DNA of 64,000 bases from a virus, in the IMG/VR virus record IMGVR_UViG_3300032297_000199, positions 18,345 to 82,344 of that record; one strand, 5' to 3'. This document shows, one piece after another, positions 14,765-24,033 of this stretch (the first letter of the stretch is position 1; the number at the start of each line of letters is the position of its first letter). Under the pieces are notes generated by a model. It had not been told where the DNA came from. It did not search any database and saw only the letters and a list, made by a program, of their open reading frames with translations. The position numbers and the translations under genes were made by a program.

Positions 14765-15220
14765 TTAAATTGAGATATCTTCCATACCTGCTGTACGGAG
14801 TTTGATAATGTTACTCAACTGCCACTGTTTTATGTCTAAACCTTTGATAATACCTAACCATTGGTTCCTTAACAGGGCAAACTCGTTAATAATTTTTTCC
14901 ATATCAACTACATCGGCTTCACCTTCGACATATTTTTCAACATCTCGGCTACTTAATGCTCGTTGATAGTTTTCTAGATATTTTTTGAATGTCTTTGAAC
15001 GAAGCCTGCGGAGCTCAATGTTCAAATATTCTAAAATTCCTTCAATTTCTTGAAGTTGATTGAATCGTTGTTCAACAATTCCTGGAAGATTGGCGGAAGC
15101 CTTTTCTATGTTACCATATACTTTGACTTCTCGCCTTGCTTCTTCAATTTGAGTATAGTAATAATCAATACAGGCTGGAAGATGAGCAATATCCTTGCTC
15201 ACCTTTGAGTACCAATTCAT
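14765..15220 (-). CDS. uvsY: UvsY recombination mediator
   Basis: A 151-residue, helical, charged protein. Its central NYQRALSSRDVEKYVEGE and the following LRNQWLGIIKGLDIKQWQ segments follow the UvsY pattern of aquatic T4-like phages, and length is near T4 UvsY (137). UvsY loads UvsX onto gp32-coated single-stranded DNA. Its place, one small gene downstream of uvsX, agrees. It overlaps the preceding stop by one base. Confidence 0.85.
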   Translation of the reverse strand: MNWYSKVSKDIAHLPACIDYYYTQIEEARREVKVYGNIEKASANLPGIVEQRFNQLQEIEGILEYLNIELRRLRSKTFKKYLENYQRALSSRDVEKYVEGEADVVDMEKIINEFALLRNQWLGIIKGLDIKQWQLSNIIKLRTAGMEDISI

Positions 15221-15468
15221 TAATAGTCCTCGTCTTCCTCATAGTATCCGTCGTCTTCCTCAGAATCGAACTCTGCCTCTTCGTCAACAACCAATTTGAT
15301 TGCTTCGTCTAGGTGAGGATCGTATCCCATGAAACCTTCGAGTACCGATGTTTCGACATCTTTGCTCAATAAGAAATTAACATACTGATTAGCTGCCATT
15401 TCTTTATTTTTGTCAGGGATATATTCACGGAATGTATCCCATAATTCCATAATTAAACTATCATCCAT
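15220..15468 (-). CDS. Small acidic protein between UvsX and UvsY
   Basis: An 82-residue protein whose last ~20 residues are almost all Asp/Glu/Tyr (DSEEDDGYYEEDEDY). The N-terminal ~60 residues form predicted helices (MELWDTFREYIPDKNKEMA). Both ends overlap neighbours by one base, so it is translationally coupled between uvsX and uvsY. The acidic tail could mimic DNA or contact gp32/UvsX; this is inference. Confidence 0.6.
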   Translation of the reverse strand: MDDSLIMELWDTFREYIPDKNKEMAANQYVNFLLSKDVETSVLEGFMGYDPHLDEAIKLVVDEEAEFDSEEDDGYYEEDEDY

Positions 15469-16520
15469 TATGCTTCCTCGGTTTCTTCTACAATTGTGAT
15501 ATCAACAGTTGGCTCAACCCACTCATCCATGATGAGTTTTAGTTTGTCTTCAGTCCATTGCTTGCGGAAATGTGACTGAACTTCTCCTGTCGTCTTACTT
15601 ATATATTGTAGCTTATTTCCTGATTTTGTCAAGACACCTTTAGCTTCAAATAAGTCCACTAAACCGCTTGTCGGAGCCATGCCAGTTGTATATGGGATTT
15701 CAACTTGAACTGATTCAAACGGTTTTGCATAACGAGTTTTCATAATCTTACAAGCGGAACGGATACCGTTAACTGTTGTAGTCTTATTACCATCTGCGTC
15801 TGTCTTCAACTTCAACTTACGCATAGCAACTACAATAGATGATGCATAAATGAAACCTTGACCACCTGAGATCTTATCATCTGGATCAAACATATCCTGA
15901 CTAGCGTAGGTGTGGTTAGTACAAACTAAACCAACATTGTAGCTACCAAACATGTTAACACAATTACGAACAAGTGAAGTAAGTGCTTTAGGTTTACGGC
16001 CCATATCACCTTTCATTTCACCTGCTTCGAACTGATTTACATCAGTAGGAGTAAGCAACATGCCTAAAGAATCAATAACAAATAAGACCTTTGTGCGATC
16101 TTCAACCGCCATTGCTTTATATTCTTTCATGAACTCGGAAATGGTTTTAGCCACATCGTCAATCATTGCCATGTTAAGTTTTAGAAGTTTATCTTCTGTA
16201 GTTTGAACACCTAACGCATGTAACCATGCTTCGTCAAGTGCGTTTTCGCTGTCAACTAAGATAACAAAAATACCTTGTTCCTGTGCTGCCTTGATAATGT
16301 TACCAGAACAGATATAACTCTTTCCGGCGCCACTTTCTCCGGCAAACACAGTCACCTTACCCAGAGGAACTCCTTTGTTGAAGTCCCCTGAGATAAGATA
16401 GTTAAGGGCATAGTTACCAGTTGAAATCCAGTCAGTTGGATCGTTAAATCCAATACCTAAGCCGTCGATAGACTTAGTGATAGATTTACGAAACTTAGAG
16501 ATATCAAATGCTTTTGCCAT
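15468..16520 (-). CDS. uvsX: UvsX RecA-like recombinase
   Basis: A 350-residue RecA/RAD51-family strand-exchange protein. Walker A is GESGAGKS (61-68), Walker B is VLFVIDSLGMLL (~144-155), and a loop-region GGQGFIYASS follows. Length is near T4 UvsX (391). A strong Shine-Dalgarno (AAGGAGAT) precedes the ATG. It forms filaments on single-stranded DNA to drive recombination-dependent replication and repair, with gp32 encoded just upstream (11-nt gap). Confidence 0.95.
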   Translation of the reverse strand: MAKAFDISKFRKSITKSIDGLGIGFNDPTDWISTGNYALNYLISGDFNKGVPLGKVTVFAGESGAGKSYICSGNIIKAAQEQGIFVILVDSENALDEAWLHALGVQTTEDKLLKLNMAMIDDVAKTISEFMKEYKAMAVEDRTKVLFVIDSLGMLLTPTDVNQFEAGEMKGDMGRKPKALTSLVRNCVNMFGSYNVGLVCTNHTYASQDMFDPDDKISGGQGFIYASSIVVAMRKLKLKTDADGNKTTTVNGIRSACKIMKTRYAKPFESVQVEIPYTTGMAPTSGLVDLFEAKGVLTKSGNKLQYISKTTGEVQSHFRKQWTEDKLKLIMDEWVEPTVDITIVEETEEA

Positions 16521-16531
16521 TATCTATCTCC

Positions 16532-17527
16532 TTATTCAGACTTGTTGCGGTTACGAATCATTGCCAAGATATCTTGAGCACGACTACCAGCTTCTGACTT
16601 TTCTGCTACAGGAGCAGCCTCAGCAACTTTAGCGGGTGCTGATGCCGCTTGTTCAAAAGGGGGATCTTCGTCGTCCAAGTTAACAGGAGCAGGTGCTGCC
16701 TTAGAAGCAGAAGCTGCCGGTGTAGCATCGCCGCCTTTAGAGCTGTAGCCTGCTGGTTTGAAGTATTGACCCCAACGATCCATGTCAAATGCTTCACCGT
16801 CAACTGACGCTTCGAACATTTCCTTGATAACTTTGAGTTCAACATCTCCGGGCTTCTTGGGCAAGAAGTCTTTCAAGTTAAAGACACCGTGTGTCTTAAT
16901 TGCTTCATTTTCTTCATCACTCAATGCTCGTTCACGACGGGCCCAGTTTGAAGTAGAGTAGTCAGCATAACCGCCCTTGCTAGTTTTTGTGATACGGAAA
17001 TCTGTACCACGCAAGTAGTCTGTTGGCAATTCTTCCATATCTGGATCAAGTAATGCTGCCTTGATAATATTGAAGATCTGACTGCCGATGATGAATCGAC
17101 GAATTGGGTTTTCAGGAGTTTTATCTTCCTGCAATTTACTTTCAACAACAAAACCTTGGAACAAGTAACTACGCTTTTTCCAGTACTTACGACCCATTTC
17201 TTCTAATGCCTTGTCCTTGAACCAAGGACGAACCTCAGTAAGAATTGGGCAAGTCTCATTCCACATTTCCATACAAGGAACTTGTACTGTAACTGGTTTT
17301 GAGTTTGCTTCACCTTTAACACCGGCGAAAGGCAATTTGATCATTGCTCGTTCAATCCAGAAGAATGTGTTATTAGGATCTGCGTCAGGGAGGAATCGGA
17401 CTGTTGCGGATGAACCTTCTTGAATATTCCAGTGTGGAAATATTGCATTGTCACCACCACCGGATTGCCCGGTTTGTCCTGCTTGCGAAGCTTGAAGTTT
17501 TGCGCGAATTTCTGCTAAAGTTGCCAT
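16532..17527 (-). CDS. 32: Single-stranded DNA-binding protein gp32
   Basis: A 331-residue T4 gp32-like protein. The OB-type core spans about residues 30-230 (WNIQEGSSATVRFLPD, PCMEMWNETCPI, YLFQGFVV). An Ala/Pro/Glu-rich linker and acidic C-terminal region (~240-315) serve as protein-interaction tail. Only two cysteines (C85, C93) occur in the region of T4's zinc site, so the T4 His-Cys3 zinc ligand set is not kept. Shine-Dalgarno AAGGAA precedes the start. First gene of the replication/recombination operon. Confidence 0.9.
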   Translation of the reverse strand: MATLAEIRAKLQASQAGQTGQSGGGDNAIFPHWNIQEGSSATVRFLPDADPNNTFFWIERAMIKLPFAGVKGEANSKPVTVQVPCMEMWNETCPILTEVRPWFKDKALEEMGRKYWKKRSYLFQGFVVESKLQEDKTPENPIRRFIIGSQIFNIIKAALLDPDMEELPTDYLRGTDFRITKTSKGGYADYSTSNWARRERALSDEENEAIKTHGVFNLKDFLPKKPGDVELKVIKEMFEASVDGEAFDMDRWGQYFKPAGYSSKGGDATPAASASKAAPAPVNLDDEDPPFEQAASAPAKVAEAAPVAEKSEAGSRAQDILAMIRNRNKSE

Positions 17528-17591
17528 AATGTTTTTCCTTAATGTTTAATTTTATGTGCCATTTCTTTAAAGCCCACTGACTAAAAAGAAA

Positions 17592-17619
17592 AAGTGCATA
17601 TAGTTAACTATACGCACTT
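17592..17619 (-). terminator. Intrinsic terminator after the 659-residue structural gene
   Basis: AAGTGC-a-TATAG-TTAA-CTATA-c-GCACTT forms an 11-bp stem with one mismatch and a 4-nt loop. On the minus strand it is followed by TTTTTCTTTTT. It lies in the 145-nt gap between gp32 (start 17527) and the structural gene ending at 17673, so it separates packaging genes from the replication operon. Confidence 0.8.
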
Positions 17620-17672
17620 CTATTTATCTTTGCAACCTATATGGTTACTAAAATTGGTTTATTTTTGCCAAT

Positions 17673-19652
17673 TTATTTTTTCAATCGTCCGTCTTTCTCT
17701 GCACTCTGTAACATGTCAATACGATCACGGTATCCTGCAATTCCGGGTTTAATATCTTTGGCAGCTTTCTTTTCACCTGCTGTTGGATTTTTAACATGCT
17801 TCATTGTAGTTTTGGATTGATGACTTTCTTCACTCATTCCTAGTTCTTTCTTTTTACGAGCTAGGCCTGCAGAGCTAGTTGGGCTCTTTGTTTTCTCGTC
17901 ATCGAGATCTTTAGTAGACATTTTCCAGTCGCCGCCTTTTTCCTTACGCTTGAATGCAGGAATTTGACTCTTGTCTGGACCGCTTTCTTTTAGCCCGGCA
18001 AGTTTTAAAATACTTTCAAATGCTTGTTGAGTTTGACTTTGTTGTGTCAAATGTGATACTAATCGCTCTGCTAATGCACCAGCTTTGTCTCCAAATTGTT
18101 TCTTGATATGTGTAACTACACCTGTCTCACCTTTTGGAAACTTGCCAGTAGTTGAATCATAAAAACTCTTAACAACTTCAGCAATCTCTTTAGAACTAAC
18201 GCCTGGCTCTCGACGAGGCTCTTCGTTTTCCATATCCATTTGTTGAGCTGGTTCACCTGCAGGGGCTGCTGGAGCAGGAGCCGCTGGTGCAGCCGCTGCT
18301 GGAGGAGCTTCTGGAGCTGGCGCAGAACCTGCTCCGATTTCTTGCGCTGCCTGCGGGTCATTCTTTTCTAACCAAGCAAGGATAGTTTCAGTTGGTTCAG
18401 CATCTGGATTTACTTTTGATAATTCTCGTAAAGCATTTGCTAAATCTTTATCAGTAATACCTATATCAGCTAGTGCTGAAATAGCACTAGTACCATCGAT
18501 GCCTAATGTCAAACCGTCGTCTAATAACTGTTTTAAATCTGCAGGTTCAAATGTACCTTCGGCAATATGGTCAGCCCATGATTCAAACGCATCAAAAGCT
18601 TCAGCAGTGTGATCATCGCATGTGCAAGGATCTTCTTTGCACTCGGGGCAAATATCGCTACCTTCTGCAACTAAATCTTCTAGGTCTACTTCTCCACCTT
18701 CTTGCATGATAGAATATAATAGAGGAAAAATACCAGTCAAATCTTCTTCAAATTGTTTGATTGTAAATCTATCTTTATAATCTGCAATTGTAACTTCGTC
18801 TAATGCAATATCACCTACAGGTTTAAAATTTTCAACCCATTGCTGATAATAACCTTGCTTGCTTAGGTTTGTACATTCAACTCTTAATTGTTCTAATTTT
18901 TGTAAACTTTTTTCAACAATATCTTTTGTGCTTTCATTTACAAATCCTGCTCTAGCAATATGTCGTCTAAAGCTAGCTAATTGTAAAATGTTCTCGCTCA
19001 TGTTAACAATAGCACTACCGATATCATCGTACGGACGACCACCGTTTGCTACATGTCGTTGCATTGCCTTTGCACCAGCTAAATGGCTAACTGGATACTT
19101 GAATCTTTCTCCGTCACTGTTTTCGATAAACATAGCGTCAATGTGGCGGCTTCTTGCACCTGGCGATTCGTTAACCGCCTTCGAATGACGGATAATTAAT
19201 TTTGTATTTTCTAAAGTACGATAACTTGTTTTGCTGCTACCGAAGTATTGTGATTCGTTCATATTATTTTCCTTGGTTCCATTAGTGGCGAGGTATTGGA
19301 AATCGTTCTTGTTTAAATTTCCCTTCATAATGTCTCTTGTATCAAATCGCATCATTCTGCGTTTGGCAAAGAAACGCATTTCCTTTAGGAAATCGTACCA
19401 CATGCCTTTAGTGATAGAGTCACTATCTTCGGTAATTCCTTGACCGTAGTAAACTTTGAGTGTACCTACATCGTTGATGCTGATACTTACTCTGCCCAGA
19501 TTGTTACCTTCTATGGCAAAGTCAAAGTCAAAAAATCTTGCGTCTTTAGGACTGTTCGTGACATTCCCGTCCTGATCACCCATTTCTAAATTAGTAAAAC
19601 GGCTGCGAACTTTGTCAAATACATCCTGAGCTATAATTTCAATGATATTCAT
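17673..19652 (-). CDS. Large conserved protein downstream of terminase, probably virion-associated
   Basis: A 659-residue protein. The N-terminus (MNIIEIIAQDVFDKVRSRF) has mixed folds to ~residue 350. A Cys cluster CPECKEDPCTCDD (~residues 334-346) may bind metal. An Ala/Pro-rich linker (~450-475) and a lysine-rich C-terminus follow. A perfect TATAAATA promoter ends 5 nt before the ATG and overlaps the gp17 stop, so it is a late gene with its own transcription start. I cannot name a T4 counterpart; a head or packaging-associated protein is the best guess. Confidence 0.5.
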   Translation of the reverse strand: MNIIEIIAQDVFDKVRSRFTNLEMGDQDGNVTNSPKDARFFDFDFAIEGNNLGRVSISINDVGTLKVYYGQGITEDSDSITKGMWYDFLKEMRFFAKRRMMRFDTRDIMKGNLNKNDFQYLATNGTKENNMNESQYFGSSKTSYRTLENTKLIIRHSKAVNESPGARSRHIDAMFIENSDGERFKYPVSHLAGAKAMQRHVANGGRPYDDIGSAIVNMSENILQLASFRRHIARAGFVNESTKDIVEKSLQKLEQLRVECTNLSKQGYYQQWVENFKPVGDIALDEVTIADYKDRFTIKQFEEDLTGIFPLLYSIMQEGGEVDLEDLVAEGSDICPECKEDPCTCDDHTAEAFDAFESWADHIAEGTFEPADLKQLLDDGLTLGIDGTSAISALADIGITDKDLANALRELSKVNPDAEPTETILAWLEKNDPQAAQEIGAGSAPAPEAPPAAAAPAAPAPAAPAGEPAQQMDMENEEPRREPGVSSKEIAEVVKSFYDSTTGKFPKGETGVVTHIKKQFGDKAGALAERLVSHLTQQSQTQQAFESILKLAGLKESGPDKSQIPAFKRKEKGGDWKMSTKDLDDEKTKSPTSSAGLARKKKELGMSEESHQSKTTMKHVKNPTAGEKKAAKDIKPGIAGYRDRIDMLQSAEKDGRLKK

Positions 19653-19657
19653 ATGCG

Positions 19658-19665
19658 TATTTATA
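19658..19665 (-). promoter_or_regulatory. Perfect T4 late promoter TATAAATA, 5 nt before ATG
   Basis: On the minus strand the exact T4 late consensus TATAAATA is followed by CGCAT and the ATG at 19652. It overlaps the gp17 stop codon (19661-19663). No Shine-Dalgarno can fit between promoter and start. Confidence 0.75.
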
Positions 19666-21256
19666 TGAAGTTGTTTATAAAGATTGGCATGGGCATGTCA
19701 GCTTCGTCAATTTGGCCACGATCTTCTACCATTTGTTCGTAGATACTTTCGTCCCAATCTCCTAACATTCCGAACATTCTAACGGCTAAAAGTAGGCTAG
19801 CAACCAAATCGTCGTGCTCTAAGCTCTTTGCCTTAAATGTAATGCCGTGTGCAATATAAGTTTTAAGCTCAGAAATTAGACTAGCACTATGAATTTTTAG
19901 GCGTTTTTGTTCAATAAGCTGTTTAACTTTGGCACAGGCTGCAATCTTACTAATGTTAGTAGTATTGAATCCCCTGCGGAATCGTCGTACATGCCCTTTC
20001 TTAATAGGCTCGCTTAGAAACAATCCAGGAATTGTCTCCTCACCCATTTCATTAATAGCAACTAGAGCTGCTTCTCCTACTGTATTGTTTTCTACACTAT
20101 AATAAATTTGAGACATTACATCTTCGCTGTCTAATTGAGATTGTAGATACTTACAGATTTCTCTTAATATTCTAACCTGGCTTTGAATAGGTGTTGTATT
20201 ATGATGCCACTCACCTACTTGTTCAAATGTAGGTAACTCAAGAATTTGCATGGCTGCAAAATCTCCACCTGTACCTAGGCTAGGATCTAGCGCAACAATA
20301 TAGATATTCTTAGGGTCAATTTTCTTATACCAACGAACTTGCCCCATTTTCATAATAGGATTAGATGCTTCGAGACCTGCCAGCGTAACAGAGTTAATTA
20401 GCGTTTCATCAAAGATTAAGAATTCGCAATCGTGTTCTCGTTTAAATCGTTCTTCGCCAATACGGCTTCTTTCTTCGTTGGCCCATTCTTCGTCACGGTC
20501 TGGATGTTCGTTCCAGTATGCTCTAAAAGGAAAGAAACCGTTACGACCTAGTGGTGTTTCGTTACCGTGTTCATCTGTTCGTTTATTAGCTTCTAACCAA
20601 ATTTGTGCAAATTGATCTTCGTCGCTGTTCGGTGTTGATGTAATAATGGCCTTACCACCAGTTGCTAGTGTAGGCGAAATAGAAGTCCAGAATTCACTGG
20701 CAATGTTTGGTTCAACGAACGCAAATTCGTCTGCGTATAATAGTGATAGTGACAATCCTCGACCAGTAGTCTCAGTTGTAGTCTGTGCAATAATACGACT
20801 GCCGTTATCAAATTCAATACTTTGTTTATTGTAACTTGTGACGCCGCCTCGAATACTGTTAGGACATAATTCGTATGCGTAACGGATACGACTCATAATT
20901 TCTTGAGCACCTGTATATTTGTGCGCGGCAACTAGAATAGTCGAGTCCGGAATAAACATTGCATACCATAACAAATATCCAGCAGCAGTTGTTGTTTTAC
21001 CTGTTTGTCGAGGTAGTAAGTTTACATTAAATCTATGTTGATGATAACTGTCAATTAATCTTCGTTGATAATCAAATGGACTGTATAATAACTTGCCCTT
21101 AACTGGGTGTTGAATATAGAAAAAATGTTCAAGGAAGTAATGCGGTCCGTTGATAGGATCTGAACACTTCATAATGTGATCAATATCTTCTTCGGTCCAC
21201 TTTTGTTGTTGGTGGGCTCTTTTAATTAAATTTCCGTCGAGTGATTTGCTTACCAT
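19661..21256 (-). CDS. 17: Terminase large subunit gp17
   Basis: A 531-residue packaging motor. The ATPase domain has LPRQTGKT (81-88, Walker A variant as in T4) and LYADE (173-177, Walker B with catalytic Glu), with coupling motif ITSTPN (205-210). The nuclease domain has VALDPSLGTGGD (321-332, first metal-binding Asp D324). The C-terminus includes DDLVASLLLAVRM. It pumps DNA into the prohead and cuts concatemers. A late-type promoter lies 5 nt before the ATG. Confidence 0.95.
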   Translation of the reverse strand: MVSKSLDGNLIKRAHQQQKWTEEDIDHIMKCSDPINGPHYFLEHFFYIQHPVKGKLLYSPFDYQRRLIDSYHQHRFNVNLLPRQTGKTTTAAGYLLWYAMFIPDSTILVAAHKYTGAQEIMSRIRYAYELCPNSIRGGVTSYNKQSIEFDNGSRIIAQTTTETTGRGLSLSLLYADEFAFVEPNIASEFWTSISPTLATGGKAIITSTPNSDEDQFAQIWLEANKRTDEHGNETPLGRNGFFPFRAYWNEHPDRDEEWANEERSRIGEERFKREHDCEFLIFDETLINSVTLAGLEASNPIMKMGQVRWYKKIDPKNIYIVALDPSLGTGGDFAAMQILELPTFEQVGEWHHNTTPIQSQVRILREICKYLQSQLDSEDVMSQIYYSVENNTVGEAALVAINEMGEETIPGLFLSEPIKKGHVRRFRRGFNTTNISKIAACAKVKQLIEQKRLKIHSASLISELKTYIAHGITFKAKSLEHDDLVASLLLAVRMFGMLGDWDESIYEQMVEDRGQIDEADMPMPIFINNFI

Positions 21257-21261
21257 ATTTT

Positions 21262-21268
21262 TATTTAC
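21262..21268 (-). promoter_or_regulatory. Late-type promoter GTAAATA, 5 nt before gp17 ATG
   Basis: On the minus strand GTAAATA is followed by AAAAT and ATG (21256). It lies just downstream of the terminator that ends the preceding gene, so gp17 transcription is re-started here. Confidence 0.55.
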
Positions 21269-21274
21269 TGAAAA

Positions 21275-21298
21275 AAATAGGCTCCGGAGAGCCTATTT
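21275..21298 (-). terminator. Intrinsic terminator between the Met/Gly-rich gene and gp17
   Basis: A perfect 10-bp stem AAATAGGCTC / GAGCCTATTT with a 4-nt loop, followed on the minus strand by further Ts. A very stable hairpin 16 nt after the stop of the 393-residue gene. Confidence 0.9.
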
Positions 21299-21313
21299 GG
21301 ATTGACTTAGAGA

Positions 21314-22495
21314 TTAGTCATACTTATTATATTTGTCTCGAACCTTGTCTAAACTTTTGCCTTCTTTGCCTGCCTTGGCAAGTGCTTGCATACCATCTTT
21401 GCCGTATTTCATTACGCCTTTAGCGGCACGACTCATTGTTTTTTCGCCTGCTTCTTTAACAGAATATTCTTTTCCACCAACTTTAACTTTTTCGCCTTTT
21501 TGGACGCCGTCGGCTTTGGCATCACGAACTGCTTTACCAAATGCGTTGCCTTCTTTAGTTTTTGATTCGTTTACAAAAGAATTGTATTCAGAGAATAGCT
21601 TGCTAATTGCAGAAGATAGTGAGTCTTCTTCTTCAACTGGAGCTTCTACGCTTTCATTTCTTGGAATTGGGTTACTACCACTGCCGTAAGGAGTTTGATC
21701 TAAATCTTTAATCTTGTTAAACATTTGTGCAAAATCATTAGGGTTGTAATCTCTATTAGATTCTTTAGGGCTGTTAGTATATAAACGAGCACTTTCATCT
21801 GTTTTCTTTTCTTCGCCTTCGTCATCCTCTGGCTCATCATCACCACCGGCGTCAACTGCACCAGGCGCACTTCCGGCAGCACCAGGTTTAACTGGGTTAG
21901 TAGTTTTTACTTTGACTGGCATGTCTGTGCTAATCTTAACAGGCTGACCAGTGCGTAGTTTGTTCATCATATCGGCAAGTTCATCACCACCTTCTTCACC
22001 GGCGTCATCGCCAAATGTAGGACCACTGACAGGCATCTCTCCGCCCATAGCAGGAACATCATGTGCCATATCGTGCTCTGGTTCTGCAAACATCGGCTCT
22101 TTGCTTCCGCCCATTGATGGCATTGCTGGCATAGGAGCACCCATTGCTTGCATACCTGAGCTTGCTCCGCCACCGGATGCGATGTCAGCAAGGCCGCGCA
22201 TCATTGCAACAATCTCACTAGCGTTACCAGCACTCATGTTAAGACTGGCAGGCATCGATGGCATAGGAGCACCCATACCTGGCATACCACATTCTGCAAG
22301 TGTGTTGCTATATTCTCTACTTTCCATTAAACCAGATAATTGCTTTAATTGCTGCATATCTGGTTCTGGCATATTAATGTTTAATTGTTTAATACCTTCG
22401 CCTAACATAGGTACTTCAGAAATCATAGGTTTTTCAACTCTAGGATTTTTAGAATCTAATTCATTAAGGCGCTGTAATACATTGATCATGTTCAT
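21314..22495 (-). CDS. Met/Gly/Pro-rich conserved protein near terminase
   Basis: A 393-residue protein. Residues ~65-150 are low-complexity Met/Gly/Pro/Ala (repeated GAPMP and MPSM), ~180-235 are acidic and Gly-rich (GDDEPEDDEGEEKK), and the C-terminal ~100 residues are lysine-rich (KVKVGGKEYSVKEAG, then a basic helix). It looks intrinsically disordered with a folded C-terminal tail, like scaffold or decoration-type proteins. It lies 3 nt after the 22498 gene. No T4 counterpart recognised. Confidence 0.5.
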   Translation of the reverse strand: MNMINVLQRLNELDSKNPRVEKPMISEVPMLGEGIKQLNINMPEPDMQQLKQLSGLMESREYSNTLAECGMPGMGAPMPSMPASLNMSAGNASEIVAMMRGLADIASGGGASSGMQAMGAPMPAMPSMGGSKEPMFAEPEHDMAHDVPAMGGEMPVSGPTFGDDAGEEGGDELADMMNKLRTGQPVKISTDMPVKVKTTNPVKPGAAGSAPGAVDAGGDDEPEDDEGEEKKTDESARLYTNSPKESNRDYNPNDFAQMFNKIKDLDQTPYGSGSNPIPRNESVEAPVEEEDSLSSAISKLFSEYNSFVNESKTKEGNAFGKAVRDAKADGVQKGEKVKVGGKEYSVKEAGEKTMSRAAKGVMKYGKDGMQALAKAGKEGKSLDKVRDKYNKYD

Positions 22496-22497
22496 AA

Positions 22498-23088
22498 TTA
22501 TTTCCTTGGATCTTTAGCCTGTACTACAGGACTCGTTGTGTTTAGAGGAAGGGTATTTGTTGTAATGCCTTGCTCATCCCCTGGGATCTGTTCGCCACGG
22601 GCTTTTCGTTGTTCTTTCATAGTGGCATTTAATTCTTTAAGTAAACTTGAATTAAATTTGTCACCATAGTAATCTTCAAATTTTGCATTAGGAGATTCTT
22701 TGTAATCTGGGTCATCTAATAAAGCACCTGTTCTAGGCTCGCCTTGTGGCTGCTGATATTGTTCTGTTGGTTCGCCCGGAGCTCTAACTACTAATTCTTC
22801 ATTAGTAACACCAAGACCAAAACTTAGATACTCTGTTAGTTCAAACGGAGTTGTTGGATATTCTAGAGTTACTTCATAGATAGAAACATCTCTATTTTTT
22901 AATTTTGGAAAGTCTAGCGGAAAAGATTGAATAGGAGTTTTTCCAGCTTTGTTAAATCCAGCTACGCTGAAACGGTCTAGTAGGCCTCGCATACGAGACT
23001 CGTCTTCTGTGGTAAGGTCGCGGGCAACCTTCACTTTAAAGGTGTATGTTTTGGCTGATTCGGTTAGGTATTCTTTGAATGTTCTCAT
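22498..23088 (-). CDS. Conserved hypothetical protein of the packaging/tail cluster
   Basis: A 196-residue protein. The N-terminus MRTFKEYLTESAKTYTFKVKVA is followed by a ferredoxin-like alternation of strands and helices to ~residue 105, then a polar, Gln/Pro-rich tail. This N-terminal pattern is one I associate with small proteins beside the terminase of aquatic T4-like phages. A late-type promoter AATAAATA lies 17 nt upstream. Function unknown. Confidence 0.5.
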   Translation of the reverse strand: MRTFKEYLTESAKTYTFKVKVARDLTTEDESRMRGLLDRFSVAGFNKAGKTPIQSFPLDFPKLKNRDVSIYEVTLEYPTTPFELTEYLSFGLGVTNEELVVRAPGEPTEQYQQPQGEPRTGALLDDPDYKESPNAKFEDYYGDKFNSSLLKELNATMKEQRKARGEQIPGDEQGITTNTLPLNTTSPVVQAKDPRK

Positions 23089-23104
23089 AGTGGTTCTCTA
23101 TGCT

Positions 23105-23584
23105 TTATTTATTCATATTTTTAAGTTTTTCTAGTAGACTGTTACGATCTGTTACTAGATAGCCCTCGGCCTGAATAGTTTCGCCGGTTGCATCGCCAGT
23201 TTTTTTATCAATTGCATATTTTTTAATCTGCAATTCAATCATTTTTAACTTTTTGTCAATTTTATTACTTTTTGCTTGTATAGCTGCGTTCATCATATTA
23301 GCCGCCACTTCAAACATTCTAGATCCGTACCTAGCTTCTACATTCATACCTAAATCCATTAGATCATCATAGGCTTTTTCTGCTTTGCTTGCCAGTGCAT
23401 CTAGCTCTGCATCGCTAATATCACCCAATCCTTTTACCCTAGGTAATGCCGCGCTAATTTTATCGAATTCTTCTAGTTTTTCTTGTAAGTCAATTGAGGT
23501 AGATACTTCAACAGTTGATTCTTCAATCACTGGATCTTCAGAAGATGTTGGCAGGTCAAAAAGTTCTTCAAGTTTCTTAGTCAT
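23105..23584 (-). CDS. 16: Terminase small subunit gp16 (probable)
   Basis: A 159-residue helical protein. An acidic N-terminus is followed by LEEFDKISAALPRVKGLG (~35-52), then long amphipathic helices (YDDLMDLGMNVEARYG, KIDKKLKMIELQIKKYAI). Length and the central coiled-coil character fit T4 gp16 (164), which forms rings that regulate gp17. Position between gp4 and the gp17 region supports this. Sequence identity to T4 is expected to be low, so the call depends on pattern and context. Confidence 0.65.
   Translation of the reverse strand: MTKKLEELFDLPTSSEDPVIEESTVEVSTSIDLQEKLEEFDKISAALPRVKGLGDISDAELDALASKAEKAYDDLMDLGMNVEARYGSRMFEVAANMMNAAIQAKSNKIDKKLKMIELQIKKYAIDKKTGDATGETIQAEGYLVTDRNSLLEKLKNMNK
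23106..23113 (-). promoter_or_regulatory. Late-type promoter AATAAATA, 17 nt before ATG
   Basis: On the minus strand AATAAATA overlaps the last codons of the gp16 gene and precedes the ATG at 23088 by 17 nt. It is one of the longer-spaced class. Confidence 0.5.
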
Positions 23585-23592
23585 ATTTTTAC

Positions 23593-24033
23593 TTATCGTT
23601 TTTTGGATCCAGTATGGAAAATATCATCCTCGCTTACCACCCTAAATTGAAGTCCAAATCGTTTACACCAAGATTGTGCGGCTTGCCACTTGGCCATGTT
23701 TTTTATATATTGCGCCTGATTGAGTTTATTTTTACCTACAGATTCTAAGACAGCTTGATTTTTAGGTTTAATTTCTATTAGTTCTGCGTGTTTCTTTTGA
23801 TGTTTATCAATATACACAATTAAGAAATCTGGGACATATACAGTATTTTGTCCAGTTAACGGATCTCTATAAGGTATCTTTACACTTTCGCTTGCCCATT
23901 GCTCTACAGCAGGATTGTTATCACAAAACATCATAAAGGTCATTTCCCAACTTGACCTATATGTAGGTTCACCTGCTCCTACATATTTTTCTGGATTTTT
24001 TGGGCTAAATTTTCCCCTAGAGGTGTTTCTCAT
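23593..24033 (-). CDS. 4: Head-completion nuclease gp4
   Basis: A 146-residue PDDEXK/VSR-like protein as in T4 gp4 (150). The N-terminus RGKFSPKNPEKYVG is followed by TYRSSWE (E30), VYVPDF (D69) and LIEIKPKNQ (E87-x-K89), the usual catalytic acidic residues and lysine. gp4 completes the filled head before tail joining. Its start overlaps the preceding small gene by 4 nt. Confidence 0.88.
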   Translation of the reverse strand: MRNTSRGKFSPKNPEKYVGAGEPTYRSSWEMTFMMFCDNNPAVEQWASESVKIPYRDPLTGQNTVYVPDFLIVYIDKHQKKHAELIEIKPKNQAVLESVGKNKLNQAQYIKNMAKWQAAQSWCKRFGLQFRVVSEDDIFHTGSKKR

